A stretch of 28,093 nt of DNA from Thaumasiovibrio sp043421945 (GCA_043421945.1 JBHOGO010000061.1:1-28093), one strand, 5' to 3'; counted from the first letter of the stretch, positions 6,709 to 15,080 are shown. The notes: generated by a model not told the origin, from the letters alone. A program made the numbers and translations.

Positions 6709-7848
6709 TTATGGGGTATGCAATGGGTAATGAATGATAGCCGTTGTTCCGAATCCGGGTTCGCTGTTAAAATTCAGCGTCGCAGACATTTTGTCGAGAA
6801 GCTCTTTAGCAACGGTTAAACCGAGGCCGAGTTGGTTTTGCGATGATCGTGTTGTGTAAAAAGGCGTATAGAGTTGTGCTAACTCATCCTCTGTAATTCC
6901 ACATCCTGTGTCACTGATTTCGATACAAAGGTTGGCATCTTTTAGCGATGTTTTTATCGTGATAGTACCAAACCCTTCGATGGCATCCCCTGCATTACAG
7001 AGTAAGTTAGCAATCACTTGCGTCATCTCCTTAGCACAACATGTTAAGTCTCGATGAGGGAAATCGAAGCGCTTATCGATAGTTGCTTTTCGCCGGTAAC
7101 GTACCTGTGTGAGGCGAAGCGCAGGCTCGATAACATCGTGATGAATATCGACATTAGAAACAGTGACAAGGTTATAGTTAGAAAACATCTTTAGATCTTG
7201 GACGACATGATGAACCTGCTGTGTCGCGAGCATCGCATCTTTTAGTAAGGCTTGGCAGTGTTGAATCGTCATGTGTGCGGCGGGTGGCGATAACGACTCA
7301 CCGGGCCGATAGTCTTTGAACTGCTGCTCTATAGATGAAAGGCGATGATTTATCACAGTAAGTGGGTGATTAACAGCATGGGCGACGTCGACTGAAACAG
7401 TCCCTATGGTCGCAAAGCGTGTGTTTTGGAGCAGTAACTGCCTTTGATTATTTAGGCTACTGGTGGTATTGCCCAACTTTTCTGCAGCGGTATCCAAAGC
7501 ATTTTCTCTAAATTGAATTTTTTCTGCTAAAGAGTATAGGTGGCGCTGTATCAGTTTATGCTCTATACAAGGGACAGGGGGCGGTGGATAGGGAAGGTTA
7601 CCCTGTGCAGAGAATTGCTCAACAGTCTCTTTAAGGCGTTGAAGTGGCCTTAAAAATAAATAAAAACCTTGCCCTAACCAGAGGCCACTCAGTGTTGTTG
7701 TCGCAATAAGCACAATGGCTGTTGCTTGCAGTGGCAGTTTGGTAAATAACGCAGTCCAGAGTAACCCGCTAATGCCTATCCACCCAATGAGGTAAAGCGT
7801 GAATAATAGGACTAACGGAATACCGTCTCTCTCGAAATAGTGCTTCAT
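6709..7848 (-). CDS. Orphan sensor histidine kinase
   Basis: A 379-residue membrane kinase. Two transmembrane helices (about 10-33 and 42-66) enclose only a very short periplasmic loop. A HAMP-like linker with coiled coil (67-145) follows. The H-box VAHAVNHPLTVINH puts His157 as phosphoacceptor. The N-box NLLCNAGDA (about 281-289), G1 DTGCGI, F-box YTPFYTTR and G2 LGLGLTVAKEL complete the ATPase domain. It resembles the NtrB/DctB type. The residue after His157 is Ala instead of the usual Glu or Asp. ATG 7848 with AAAAGGA is preferred to the upstream ATG at 7911, which lacks a ribosome-binding site. No response regulator is adjacent, so its partner is elsewhere. Confidence 0.88.
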   Translation of the reverse strand: MKHYFERDGIPLVLLFTLYLIGWIGISGLLWTALFTKLPLQATAIVLIATTTLSGLWLGQGFYLFLRPLQRLKETVEQFSAQGNLPYPPPPVPCIEHKLIQRHLYSLAEKIQFRENALDTAAEKLGNTTSSLNNQRQLLLQNTRFATIGTVSVDVAHAVNHPLTVINHRLSSIEQQFKDYRPGESLSPPAAHMTIQHCQALLKDAMLATQQVHHVVQDLKMFSNYNLVTVSNVDIHHDVIEPALRLTQVRYRRKATIDKRFDFPHRDLTCCAKEMTQVIANLLCNAGDAIEGFGTITIKTSLKDANLCIEISDTGCGITEDELAQLYTPFYTTRSSQNQLGLGLTVAKELLDKMSATLNFNSEPGFGTTAIIHYPLHTP

Positions 7849-8306
7849 GATATTCCTTTTGATGATGCTATAGACTCTGATGAGCTCTACTGATAACTGT
7901 TCGCCATGCACACTGTCGGGGTGTGAGCTTTGCGGGATTACATAGCAAAATCTATGCGCATTTTTTAAATAGGGCGGTTTTATACATAAAGGATTTTGAA
8001 AGGTCGCCTGAGTGGGGGTTAGAAAGTGTAGAGAGAGGGCTTATGGGAAGAAGATCCTGTCAGTCGGAAGTGCTTATTAATAACCTGTCGGTAGAAAGAG
8101 CATATTGCCACATTCGGGGACTGTGACCACTTGAGAGAGTGAAGAAGTCATATGACGTTCTTTATTCAAAATGCGAAGTACCGCAGTGCAAGTCGCAAAA
8201 TGCGAGGGTCACTGCGGGAACAGTTTCTATAGCACCATGACAAAGCGGCTTGAGTCATATCATCGATATTGCACATTATGAATTGGCTCTATTTGATGAG
8301 CTTGAT
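7849..8306. other. Intergenic region between the sensor kinase and the RIO kinase
   Basis: About 460 bases between divergent genes. A 67-codon plus-strand frame (7923-8126) has no ribosome-binding site and no family resemblance, so it is not called. The main feature is a compound hairpin at 8181-8217 with a 10-base motif CAAAATGCGA present at 8167-8176 and 8196-8205. Confidence 0.6.
8181..8217. repeat. Compound inverted repeat
   Basis: Outer arms CCGCAGTG and CACTGCGG (8 bp), inner arms TCGCA and TGCGA around AAA, with a 4+4 internal loop. No T-tract follows on either strand, so a simple terminator is unlikely. It may be a protein-binding site, a small structured RNA or the relic of a dispersed palindromic repeat. 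Confidence 0.6.
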
Positions 8307-8336
8307 TTTACATATCATCACTAACTCATGTATAAC
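8307..8336 (+). promoter_or_regulatory. Promoter of the RIO kinase gene, probably leaderless
   Basis: TTTACA (8307-8312), an 18-base spacer and TATAAC (8331-8336). A start seven bases after the -10 would be the A of the ATG at 8343. Confidence 0.5.
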
Positions 8337-8342
8337 AGTGCT

Positions 8343-9230
8343 ATGAAAATACCGAAAAGAATACAGCCCTTAGTTGAAGATGGCTTAGTCGATGAAGTGA
8401 CTAGCCAGTTGATGAGTGGTAAAGAAGCCTCAGTGTACATAGTACGCTGTGGTGATACGATCCGTTGTGCCAAGGTTTATAAAGAGGCGACTCAACGGAG
8501 TTTTAAGAAAGCAGCTGCCTACCGTGAAGGTCGAAAGGTAAGAAATAGTCGTCGCGCCAGGGCGATGGAAAAGGGGTCTGGTTTCGGTCGAGAGCAACAA
8601 GAGAAAGTGTGGCAAAACGCAGAAGTTGATGCGTTATACAAACTTGCTGAAGCGGGTGTTCGTGTACCTGTTCCCTTTGGTTGCTTTGACGGCGTACTCT
8701 TAATGGAGCTAGTGACGGATGATGAAGGTTACGTTGCTCCTCGATTAAATGATGTGGTCATGTCAGCAGAGCAAGCCATCGAAGATCATGATGTCATGAT
8801 GTCTTATGTGGTTAAGATGCTCTGTGCAGGTATTATTCACGGTGACTTATCTGAATTTAATGTGCTAGTCGATGAGAATGGTCCAGTGATCATCGATTTA
8901 CCACAAGCCGTTGATGCCTCAGCGAATAACAATGCCGAATGGATGTTAGAGCGAGACATTAACAATATTCGGGACTATTACAGCCAGTTTGCTCCTGAGC
9001 TTAAGAGCACCGAATATGCGAAAGAGATTTGGGCTCTGTATGAAAAAGGTGACTTATTGCCTGATAGTGAACTGACAGGGCAGTTTGTTGAAAATGATAT
9101 TGATGCTGATTTGGCAAGTATCATGGAAGAGATTGATGCCGCGCGCTACGAAGAGAAAATGAAGCAAGCGCGAATAAAAGAAATGAAAGAAGGTATCGAC
9201 GAAAGTAAGTTCAATTGGACCGATGACTAA
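8343..9230 (+). CDS. RIO-type serine protein kinase (RIO1 family)
   Basis: A 295-residue atypical protein kinase of the RIO family, widespread in gamma-proteobacteria. In archaea and eukaryotes the family acts in small-subunit ribosome maturation; the bacterial role is not well settled. ATP-binding GKEASVYIV (about 26-34) and Lys in CAKVYK (44) are followed by the catalytic loop HGDLSEFN (His166, Asp168) and the metal-binding IIDLPQAVD (Asp185). The C-terminal 60 residues are acidic and helical. The start MKIPKRIQPL matches the family. The in-frame ATG at 8328 would lie upstream of the predicted transcript start. No Shine-Dalgarno is seen before either. Monocistronic, ending at a strong hairpin. 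Confidence 0.92.
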   Translation: MKIPKRIQPLVEDGLVDEVTSQLMSGKEASVYIVRCGDTIRCAKVYKEATQRSFKKAAAYREGRKVRNSRRARAMEKGSGFGREQQEKVWQNAEVDALYKLAEAGVRVPVPFGCFDGVLLMELVTDDEGYVAPRLNDVVMSAEQAIEDHDVMMSYVVKMLCAGIIHGDLSEFNVLVDENGPVIIDLPQAVDASANNNAEWMLERDINNIRDYYSQFAPELKSTEYAKEIWALYEKGDLLPDSELTGQFVENDIDADLASIMEEIDAARYEEKMKQARIKEMKEGIDESKFNWTDD

Positions 9231-9538
9231 CCATATACCCTTATTCTCTCTGCTTGCTGAACGTTAACCCCCTCTGTACCTATTGAATTAAGGTGCTAAT
9301 TGACTTAGCACCTTCCTTTCTCCTTTAAATGACCAGATCTCCTCACCATTTCTCCGGTGAACTTTTTGTGAATTAACAATCTGCTTTTTGTCCATAAAGT
9401 CAGTATTTACAGTGCCTTGCTGTATATATCTTTTCTCTCTGGCTATTAATTGACCTGTAAAACTTATGGTCTTGCTTTGTGGTGTTATGTTATAAGGTAA
9501 CAATTATTAGCGATAACCCGTTTCACTAAGGAACTTTC
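9231..9538. other. Intergenic region between RIO kinase and ABC operon
   Basis: Contains the RIO terminator and AT-rich sequence leading to the ABC operon. A 71-codon minus-strand frame (9288-9503) has a TTG start, no ribosome-binding site and runs into the terminator, so it is not called. I see no clear -35/-10 pair; TTATAA near 9491 could be a -10. Confidence 0.5.
9290..9320 (+). terminator. Terminator of the RIO kinase gene
   Basis: Perfect 10-bp stem AAGGTGCTAA / TTAGCACCTT (9290-9299, 9305-9314) with loop TTGAC, then a pyrimidine-rich CCTTTCTCCTTT. Confidence 0.75.
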
Positions 9539-10261
9539 ATGCAAGAGCAAGTGGTCGTTGCAGATTCACTCTGTGTCAATTTCTCGAATAACAATGTCCT
9601 CGATAACGTCAACTTCACGGTCAATAAAGGAGAAGTGTTTGCGCTTCTTGGCGGTAATGGAGCAGGTAAATCCACCACATTAAAGACGTTTCTTGGAACG
9701 GTTTCTCCTTCTAGTGGAAGCGCGTCTGTATTGGGCATGTCGGTAGAAACGGACATTGATGCGATTAGAAACAAAGTCGCGTATCTGCCTGAGTCTGTCA
9801 TGTTATATGGGCACCTCAGTGGCCTTGAAAATATCGAATACTTTCTTTCACTCGCCAGTGTCGAACGAACAAAGGCCGACATCGAGAGTGCGTTAACACG
9901 CGTTGCTCTGCAGCCAGAAGCTTGGCATAAACATTTGTCACACTACTCAAAGGGTATGAGACAGAAAACGGCTATTGCACTTGCCTTATTACGCGAAGCC
10001 CCTGTGCTGTTTTTAGACGAGCCGACATCAGGTTTAGATCCAAGTGCCATTGATGAATTTAACCAGCTTATTACGGTGCTCGCAGAAGGCGGCTCAACCA
10101 TTTTTATGGTGACTCATGATGTTTACGGTGCATGTCAAATCGCTGATCGCATTGGATTACTCGATGGCGGAAAAATTGTAGGTATGTTCGAGCGTCAAGG
10201 TGGTGAGCTCATTAATACCGATGAAGTACATGCTGCGTTTTCTGAGAGAAGTAAACGATGA
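9539..10261 (+). CDS. ABC transporter ATP-binding protein (ABC-2 exporter type)
   Basis: A 240-residue nucleotide-binding subunit on the cytoplasmic side. Walker A is GGNGAGKST (38-46), the signature HYSKGMRQK (135-143), Walker B VLFLDEP (156-162), the D-loop SGLD and the H-loop VTHD (191-194). The signature starts HYSKGM, as in CcmA/NosF-type exporters. AAGGAAC lies seven bases before the ATG. The stop codon overlaps the start of the first permease gene (ATGA), so the three genes are one operon. The substrate cannot be read from the ATPase. Confidence 0.93.
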   Translation: MQEQVVVADSLCVNFSNNNVLDNVNFTVNKGEVFALLGGNGAGKSTTLKTFLGTVSPSSGSASVLGMSVETDIDAIRNKVAYLPESVMLYGHLSGLENIEYFLSLASVERTKADIESALTRVALQPEAWHKHLSHYSKGMRQKTAIALALLREAPVLFLDEPTSGLDPSAIDEFNQLITVLAEGGSTIFMVTHDVYGACQIADRIGLLDGGKIVGMFERQGGELINTDEVHAAFSERSKR

Positions 10262-11691
10262 ATATTACTCAAATAGTCATGCGAGATGAGTGGCGCTATT
10301 GGCAGCGTACTCGGCTTGCCATTACGGTGATTGCCATCGGTTTTGTGCTTGCTATTGCTTCTGTTGTGGTAAATAGCGTTGAGATGCGACAAAACGCCAA
10401 CGAACGTGCAGAGTTACAGCATATCTCTGAATCAAAATTTTTAGACCAGCCAGACCGCCATCCACACCGGATGGTTCATTACGGACATTACGTTTTCCGT
10501 ACCCCTTCACCACTCAGTATTATTGAGCCAGGTGTTGATGCGTATACCGGCACGGCTATTTTTCTCGAAGGGCATCAACAGAACAGTGCAATGTTTGCTG
10601 ATCAAAGCCAGTCGAGTGGTATGACACGATTTAGTAGCTTATCACCGGCGTTTATGATGCAAGTGATTGCACCATTGCTACTTATTTTAATCGGTTATGC
10701 TTGTGTTACCCGAGAAAGAGAAGCAGGCACACTGCATGTTCTTATTACTCAAGGCGTGAAGATTAAAGCCGTATTAGCTGGCAAATTTATTTCGTTAGTC
10801 GGCAGTGGCTTACTTATTATGGCGCCTCTTGTTCTCGCCAGCCTGTGGGCGAGTGTGAAGGGGGAATCCTTAGTCGCAACAACGGGCTTCGTATTGGGGT
10901 ACTTTCTTTATATCGTGCTCTGGAGTGCGATTGTGCTTTGGGTATCGACGGTAAGTCAGCGCAGCAATGCCAGTTTTGCGACATTGATTAGCTTATGGGT
11001 GGTGCTTTGTATCCTTGTACCGCGTATCGGCAGTTCTACGGCAGCAACCTTGGTGCCATCCGTCGGAAAACTAGAAACAGATTTTACCGTACGAGCTGAA
11101 CTGCGCAAGTTAGGGGATGGACATGATGCTTCTGATCCTGCGTTTGTGAAGTTAAAAAATGACCTATTAGAAGAGCATGGTGTTGATACCATCGAAGAGT
11201 TGCCGATTAACTTCCGTGGTGCGATAGCAAGTTATTCAGAGAAAAAACTGACGGATGTATTGAACCAGTTTGCTGAAGAGATGATGGAAGATGAGCTTGC
11301 TCAAGCAGAAATAGCACGCCACTTCGGTTGGCTGTCACCAATGGTTTCAGTTCGTACTTTATCGATGATGATTTCGGGAACAAGCTTAGAGACACATCAC
11401 CGATTTTTACGCGAAGCAGAAACTCTTCGATTCGACTTTGTGCAATCGCTAAATCGCGTTCATGAAGGGGAGCTTGATTATCAAGCGGACGTTAATCGTT
11501 ATCAAAACGATGAGACAGCCCGCGTAGCCCGTGTTGATGCTAGCAATTGGGGTGTGCTGGAATCGTTTTCTTTTGAACCTCTGTCTGGAAAGGTGCGCCT
11601 TTTTCAGAGCTTAAACTACGTTTTACAACTGCTGTTTTGGTGCGGCTTGTTATTCGTGCTTATTTCGCGTGCTAGTAGGAGAGTAGTGTAA
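10258..11691 (+). CDS. ABC-2 type permease with large extracytoplasmic domain, first subunit
   Basis: A 477-residue membrane protein. One helix (about 20-40) is followed by an extracytoplasmic stretch to about residue 135. A cluster of about five helices follows (about 136-260), with the ABC-2 hallmark TREREAGTLHVLITQG after its first helix. A second large hydrophilic region (about 265-445) and a final helix (LQLLFWCGLLFVLIS) complete it. This architecture fits the ABC-2/DUF3526 permeases that occur as tandem pairs beside a NosF-like ATPase. The start overlaps the ATPase stop by four bases. With the next gene it probably forms a heterodimer. Substrate unknown. Confidence 0.82.
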   Translation: MNITQIVMRDEWRYWQRTRLAITVIAIGFVLAIASVVVNSVEMRQNANERAELQHISESKFLDQPDRHPHRMVHYGHYVFRTPSPLSIIEPGVDAYTGTAIFLEGHQQNSAMFADQSQSSGMTRFSSLSPAFMMQVIAPLLLILIGYACVTREREAGTLHVLITQGVKIKAVLAGKFISLVGSGLLIMAPLVLASLWASVKGESLVATTGFVLGYFLYIVLWSAIVLWVSTVSQRSNASFATLISLWVVLCILVPRIGSSTAATLVPSVGKLETDFTVRAELRKLGDGHDASDPAFVKLKNDLLEEHGVDTIEELPINFRGAIASYSEKKLTDVLNQFAEEMMEDELAQAEIARHFGWLSPMVSVRTLSMMISGTSLETHHRFLREAETLRFDFVQSLNRVHEGELDYQADVNRYQNDETARVARVDASNWGVLESFSFEPLSGKVRLFQSLNYVLQLLFWCGLLFVLISRASRRVV

Positions 11692-12965
11692 TGGTTTCTA
11701 TGTCTGATTTAACCAGAGAAGCTCGATTCCTCGCAAAGCAACGCTATGTGAATGCGTTCCTTGCGGCTGTTTTTGCGCTAACGCTCTTTTCGGTGTGGAG
11801 TGGTGTTGCAGAAACACGTGAACAGCAATCGACGATCGAACGCCTGCTCGACATGGATGCTGAAGACAGAGCCAGTATGATTGCTGCGCAAAGTGATTAT
11901 GGCGATGCGGCCTACTATACGTTTCACCTTACTTATTCAGAGCCCGATCCACTGGCTTTTTCGGCGATGGGACAGCGAGATGTTTATCCATGGAAGCATC
12001 GTATTCGTATGTTGGCATTGGAAGGACAAATTTATGAGACCGATGCCGAAAACCCAGAGCTGTCATTTCTAGGGAAATTCGATTTTGCATTCCTTATCAG
12101 CGTGTTACTGCCACTGTTTGTCATTCTATTACTGCATGACATACGTTCTGGTGAGCGGGAAGCAGGCCGTTACGATTTATTAGTGGCAACGGCGGGTAAC
12201 CAGCATAAGCTGTGGACTACGCGAGCACTGGTACTTTCCTGTGCGTTAGCACTGACATTACTGCTCCCTCTTTTTGTCGGCGCACTAGTGATGAAAGCCT
12301 CACTCATTAAGACACTCTTGATTGCACTCGTCACGCTAGGTCATCTCGCGTTTTGGTCAGCGATAACCCTATTTATTGGCCATCGATTAGTCAAAAGAGG
12401 GCAAAACTCAGCGCGTATTGCCTCTGCGTTACTCGCGGTTTGGCTTGTGCTCACGGTGATTGTGCCTGTCGTGGCCGATACCGTTATCAACCAAGTGGTT
12501 GAGAGCCCTAATGGTGGCGATATTGTTTTGCTGCAACGTGAAGAAGTGAACGGTGCTTGGGATAAACCATTCTCGGATACTTGGGATGCCTTTTTAAGTA
12601 CTCATCCAGAGTGGGCTGATTACACTGAAATGGAAACCTCTTTTCATTGGAAATGGTACTTTGCATTCCAGCAAGTCGGAGACCAAAAAGCGGCCAGCTT
12701 ATCAGAATCTTATCGCCAAGCGATTATTCAGAAAGATGAGGCTGCATATATGGTTTCTCTAATTTCTCCACCAATGTTGGTACAACGTATTCTGACGTCA
12801 CTAGCTAATACGGATATCACCGCTTCGCTAGAGTATGAACAAGAGGTGCGTGACTTCCACCAGTCCTTACGTACCTTTAATTATCCGTTGTTATTCCAGT
12901 CAGGCGAATTTGATCACGAGATGCTTGCGGATTTACCGACGTTCACGCCTCGAACTGTAAAGTAG
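11691..12965 (+). CDS. ABC-2 type permease, DUF3526-like, second subunit
   Basis: A 424-residue membrane protein of the same layout as its neighbour: first helix near 22-40, extracytoplasmic part to about 125, then helices with GEREAGRYDLLVATAG after the first of the cluster, a second hydrophilic region from about 265, and no clear final helix at the C-terminus. The stop of the first permease and this ATG share one base (TAATG), indicating translational coupling. A second in-frame ATG at 11700 is possible. Weak sequence similarity between the two permeases suggests duplication and divergence. The export substrate may be a peptide or lipid; nothing in the operon tells which. Confidence 0.8.
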   Translation: MVSMSDLTREARFLAKQRYVNAFLAAVFALTLFSVWSGVAETREQQSTIERLLDMDAEDRASMIAAQSDYGDAAYYTFHLTYSEPDPLAFSAMGQRDVYPWKHRIRMLALEGQIYETDAENPELSFLGKFDFAFLISVLLPLFVILLLHDIRSGEREAGRYDLLVATAGNQHKLWTTRALVLSCALALTLLLPLFVGALVMKASLIKTLLIALVTLGHLAFWSAITLFIGHRLVKRGQNSARIASALLAVWLVLTVIVPVVADTVINQVVESPNGGDIVLLQREEVNGAWDKPFSDTWDAFLSTHPEWADYTEMETSFHWKWYFAFQQVGDQKAASLSESYRQAIIQKDEAAYMVSLISPPMLVQRILTSLANTDITASLEYEQEVRDFHQSLRTFNYPLLFQSGEFDHEMLADLPTFTPRTVK

Positions 12966-13024
12966 TGCTATAAAAATTGGCACCTTGGAGCATGAACATG
13001 ATGTATGGCTGCTCTATGCGAGAC

Positions 13025-13069
13025 GTCGCGCTGTTAAGCGTCGTGACGTTAAATGTCGCGATGCTAAGG
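13025..13069 (+). repeat. Three tandem imperfect 15-base repeats
   Basis: Copies GTCGCGCTGTTAAGC (13025), GTCGTGACGTTAAAT (13040) and GTCGCGATGCTAAGG (13055) abut each other. The period is a multiple of three, and a frame from ATG 12992 or 12998 to TAG 13081 runs through them, giving a repeated V-A/V-x-L pattern. TTGGAG lies seven bases before ATG 12998. Whether this is a peptide gene or a DNA repeat is open. Confidence 0.55.
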
Positions 13070-13116
13070 AGCGTTACGTAGCGAGCGAATAAAACCGTTG
13101 TGTTGAAGAAATGAAT

Positions 13117-13158
13117 AATCCCACTGTGTAGGTCTTGAATTTATACCGTGGGATTTTT
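13117..13158 (+). terminator. Probable terminator of the ABC exporter operon
   Basis: AATCCCAC (13117-13124) and GTGGGATT (13148-13155) pair as an 8-bp stem around a 23-base loop, followed by a T-run and CGTTTT. It lies 150 bases after the second permease. Confidence 0.6.
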
Positions 13159-13376
13159 CGTTTTAAAAATAAGCCTAATCCGTGTTTCGATGCTAGCGAC
13201 CTCTTATCCCCCCGAACGCGTAGAAACTATGTTCAACAAGTTTCTCTTAAAAAAGCAAGTCGTTGACTTCAGTAATGAAAAAATGTGGCGTTAATGTCAA
13301 TTTATTTAGACAATCGCTTTGCACTATCTCGCGATAGCTTCTAGGTTTAAAAGACATCATATGCAAGGATTGCGTT

Positions 13377-13811
13377 TTGTCTTTTATCATAAGATTCATA
13401 CTTTTATTGACAATGTTAACAGGTCTGAACTGCCTCGCGGCAGAGCAAGCTTTTGCTATTGTCACTGCCTCTCCATCTCCGCCTGCGGAACTATCGCTGA
13501 CGAAAGCAAAATTGGTTTTTTCAGGGAAAACGCGTTCTGTTAAAGGGATCGGAAGAATAAAACTTGCTGACTTCCCAGTCGGAAGCGCTAATCGTATTAC
13601 GTTTTACATGCATTTTTTAAATAAAAATGAAGCGCAAATGAACCGATTATGGGCCTCACTGGCATTTTCAGGGAGGGCCCAACCCCCTGTAGAAATGGCT
13701 GATGACAGTATCGACACCATCAAACAGTGGCTTATGGATAATCCCGATGCGATAGGTTACCTACCATTGGACCAAGCAGGAGGCTTGAATGTTTTATTGG
13801 AAATTCGCTAA
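13377..13811 (+). CDS. Short PstS-like periplasmic protein
   Basis: A 144-residue exported protein of the kind usually annotated as phosphate ABC transporter substrate-binding-like. It has a signal peptide of about 22 residues (LNCLAAE region). The body carries KLVFSGKTRSVKGIGRIKLAD, then MNRLWASLAFSGRAQPP, and DAIGYLPLD near the end, which corresponds to one lobe of PstS-type proteins. At less than half normal PstS length it is a single-lobe protein, unlikely to be a transport receptor alone. The TTG at 13377 is chosen because AAGGA lies seven bases upstream; no ATG in frame would keep the signal peptide. It overlaps the porin gene by 23 bases, so the two are coupled. With the kinase downstream it probably works in sensing. 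Confidence 0.75.
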   Translation: MSFIIRFILLLTMLTGLNCLAAEQAFAIVTASPSPPAELSLTKAKLVFSGKTRSVKGIGRIKLADFPVGSANRITFYMHFLNKNEAQMNRLWASLAFSGRAQPPVEMADDSIDTIKQWLMDNPDAIGYLPLDQAGGLNVLLEIR

Positions 13812-14886
13812 ATTTACAGTACTTAGTGTTTGCTTTTCTTGTTTTGCGCACGCCTCAACGCTGCCTGATTGGATGAGCGTTTCGGGCTTTGCGTCTACCG
13901 CTGCAGCGAAGAGTGACAATAGCGCACCTTACTACTACACAAGAAATATCGCTGATGAGTGGTGCTTTGATTGTGACACCATCCTTGGTATCCAACTAGA
14001 TGCTTTTCCTACAGATTGGCTTCACTTCTCTGTGCAAGGCGTCAAAAGGCCAACGGATCATTTCAGTGATCCACAATTAGAGTGGGCTTACCTTTCTATA
14101 GCACCTACCACTAATTTTAAGTCTCGTATCGGAACGCTTCGCTCTCCATCATTTATGTATTCGCAGGTGGTATTTGTTAATCAAGCTTATCCATGGGTAC
14201 GCTTACCCGCAGAGGTGTACGACACCACCTCAGGTTTTACGCGCTACGATGGTATTGATGCGACGTTTGACACCACGCTAAGTGATGAGGTGCTGATGCA
14301 GGTTCAGCCATATGCCGCTTTCCCTACGAAGATTAAGAATAACGAACTCAATCAGGCCTACTATGATATTGAACTTAAAGAGCTTTATGGGTTGCGTTTA
14401 GATTTTGAAGGTGCAGCTTGGAGTGCTTATGTTAACTATTTTAAAAGCCGTGTGTATATTGAGGTAGTCACACCTCAAGAACTCGCTGGCAGAGGGTTCG
14501 ACATCACTGCTGACACCTGGTCATATGGTGCTCGCTATGATTGGCAAGATTTTACGTTTGTGTTCGAAGGTACAACGGGTAAAACAACCGATTGGGGGGG
14601 ATACGTCTCAGCAATCTACCACTACGATAATTGGTCACCTTATGTTGTCTACGGCAAGCGCACTCCTGGTAACGCAGAGGGCAATGGTGATAAATCTGAC
14701 AGCATTAGTCTCGGGTTACGTTACGACCTTCTGCCTAATCTATCACTTGTCGGTGAATGGCATTACACAAAGGTTGCTGATGATGGCGTGAGGGGGAGCT
14801 TTACTTTTCCAGCAGGGCCTTATGAATTAAAAGATAGGAGTGCCAATATCTATACGTTAGGTATTAACTACAGTTTTGCCCTTTAA
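13789..14886 (+). CDS. Porin-like outer-membrane beta-barrel
   Basis: A 365-residue outer-membrane protein with a signal peptide (about 1-22, ending AHA before Ser). The body alternates strands rich in aromatic residues (SAYVNYFKSR, SIYTLGINYSFAL-like end). The final strand LGINYSFAL has a terminal Leu in place of the common Phe. Two Cys (CFDC, near residue 60) may form a disulfide. It resembles the DUF3138/OprO-type single-channel porin-like proteins that accompany PstS-like proteins in marine gamma-proteobacteria. The start lies inside the preceding gene, overlapping 23 bases. A strong terminator follows. Pore specificity unknown. Confidence 0.75.
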   Translation: MFYWKFAKFTVLSVCFSCFAHASTLPDWMSVSGFASTAAAKSDNSAPYYYTRNIADEWCFDCDTILGIQLDAFPTDWLHFSVQGVKRPTDHFSDPQLEWAYLSIAPTTNFKSRIGTLRSPSFMYSQVVFVNQAYPWVRLPAEVYDTTSGFTRYDGIDATFDTTLSDEVLMQVQPYAAFPTKIKNNELNQAYYDIELKELYGLRLDFEGAAWSAYVNYFKSRVYIEVVTPQELAGRGFDITADTWSYGARYDWQDFTFVFEGTTGKTTDWGGYVSAIYHYDNWSPYVVYGKRTPGNAEGNGDKSDSISLGLRYDLLPNLSLVGEWHYTKVADDGVRGSFTFPAGPYELKDRSANIYTLGINYSFAL

Positions 14887-14954
14887 GGCCAGCGAAACGG
14901 CAATGGCTACCAATGTGTATAAACACCGGTTAGCAACATGATGATAATCCCTAC

Positions 14955-14995
14955 CCTCTAGGTACCCGTTTCTATTGTACCTAGAGGCTTTTTTT
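14955..14995 (+). terminator. Strong intrinsic terminator after the porin gene
   Basis: Perfect 11-bp stem CCTCTAGGTAC / GTACCTAGAGG (14955-14965, 14977-14987), 11-base loop, then C and seven Ts. It separates the porin pair from the hybrid kinase, which therefore needs its own promoter or read-through. Confidence 0.9.
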
Positions 14996-15080
14996 CAGCA
15001 CTGATTGAGGACCTGTAGCGTCAACATCGTCCTTATCGTAGTAAACGGAATTCATTATTAAATTTAAAGGAGTCAAATCT

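Larger units (their letters stand above)
12966..13376. other. Intergenic region between ABC operon and sensory operon
   Basis: Holds three tandem 15-base repeats inside a possible 29-codon frame (12992-13081), a hairpin terminator at 13117-13158, and AT-rich sequence before the next gene. A small inverted repeat CTATC/GATAG around TCGC lies near 13324. TTGACT near 13263 may be a -35 but has no matching -10. Confidence 0.55.

Noticed and set aside
7923..8126. 67-codon plus-strand frame between the sensor kinase and RIO genes
   Set aside because: No ribosome-binding site, no family resemblance, and no coherent topology.
9288..9503. 71-codon minus-strand frame before the ABC operon
   Set aside because: TTG start without ribosome-binding site, and its end is made of the RIO terminator hairpin.
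13025..13069. CRISPR-like reading of the three 15-base repeats
   Set aside because: Units abut without spacers and no cas gene is near.
13319..13543. 74-codon frame overlapping the start of the PstS-like gene
   Set aside because: It lies out of frame with the gene that has signal peptide and family motifs; taken as a shadow.
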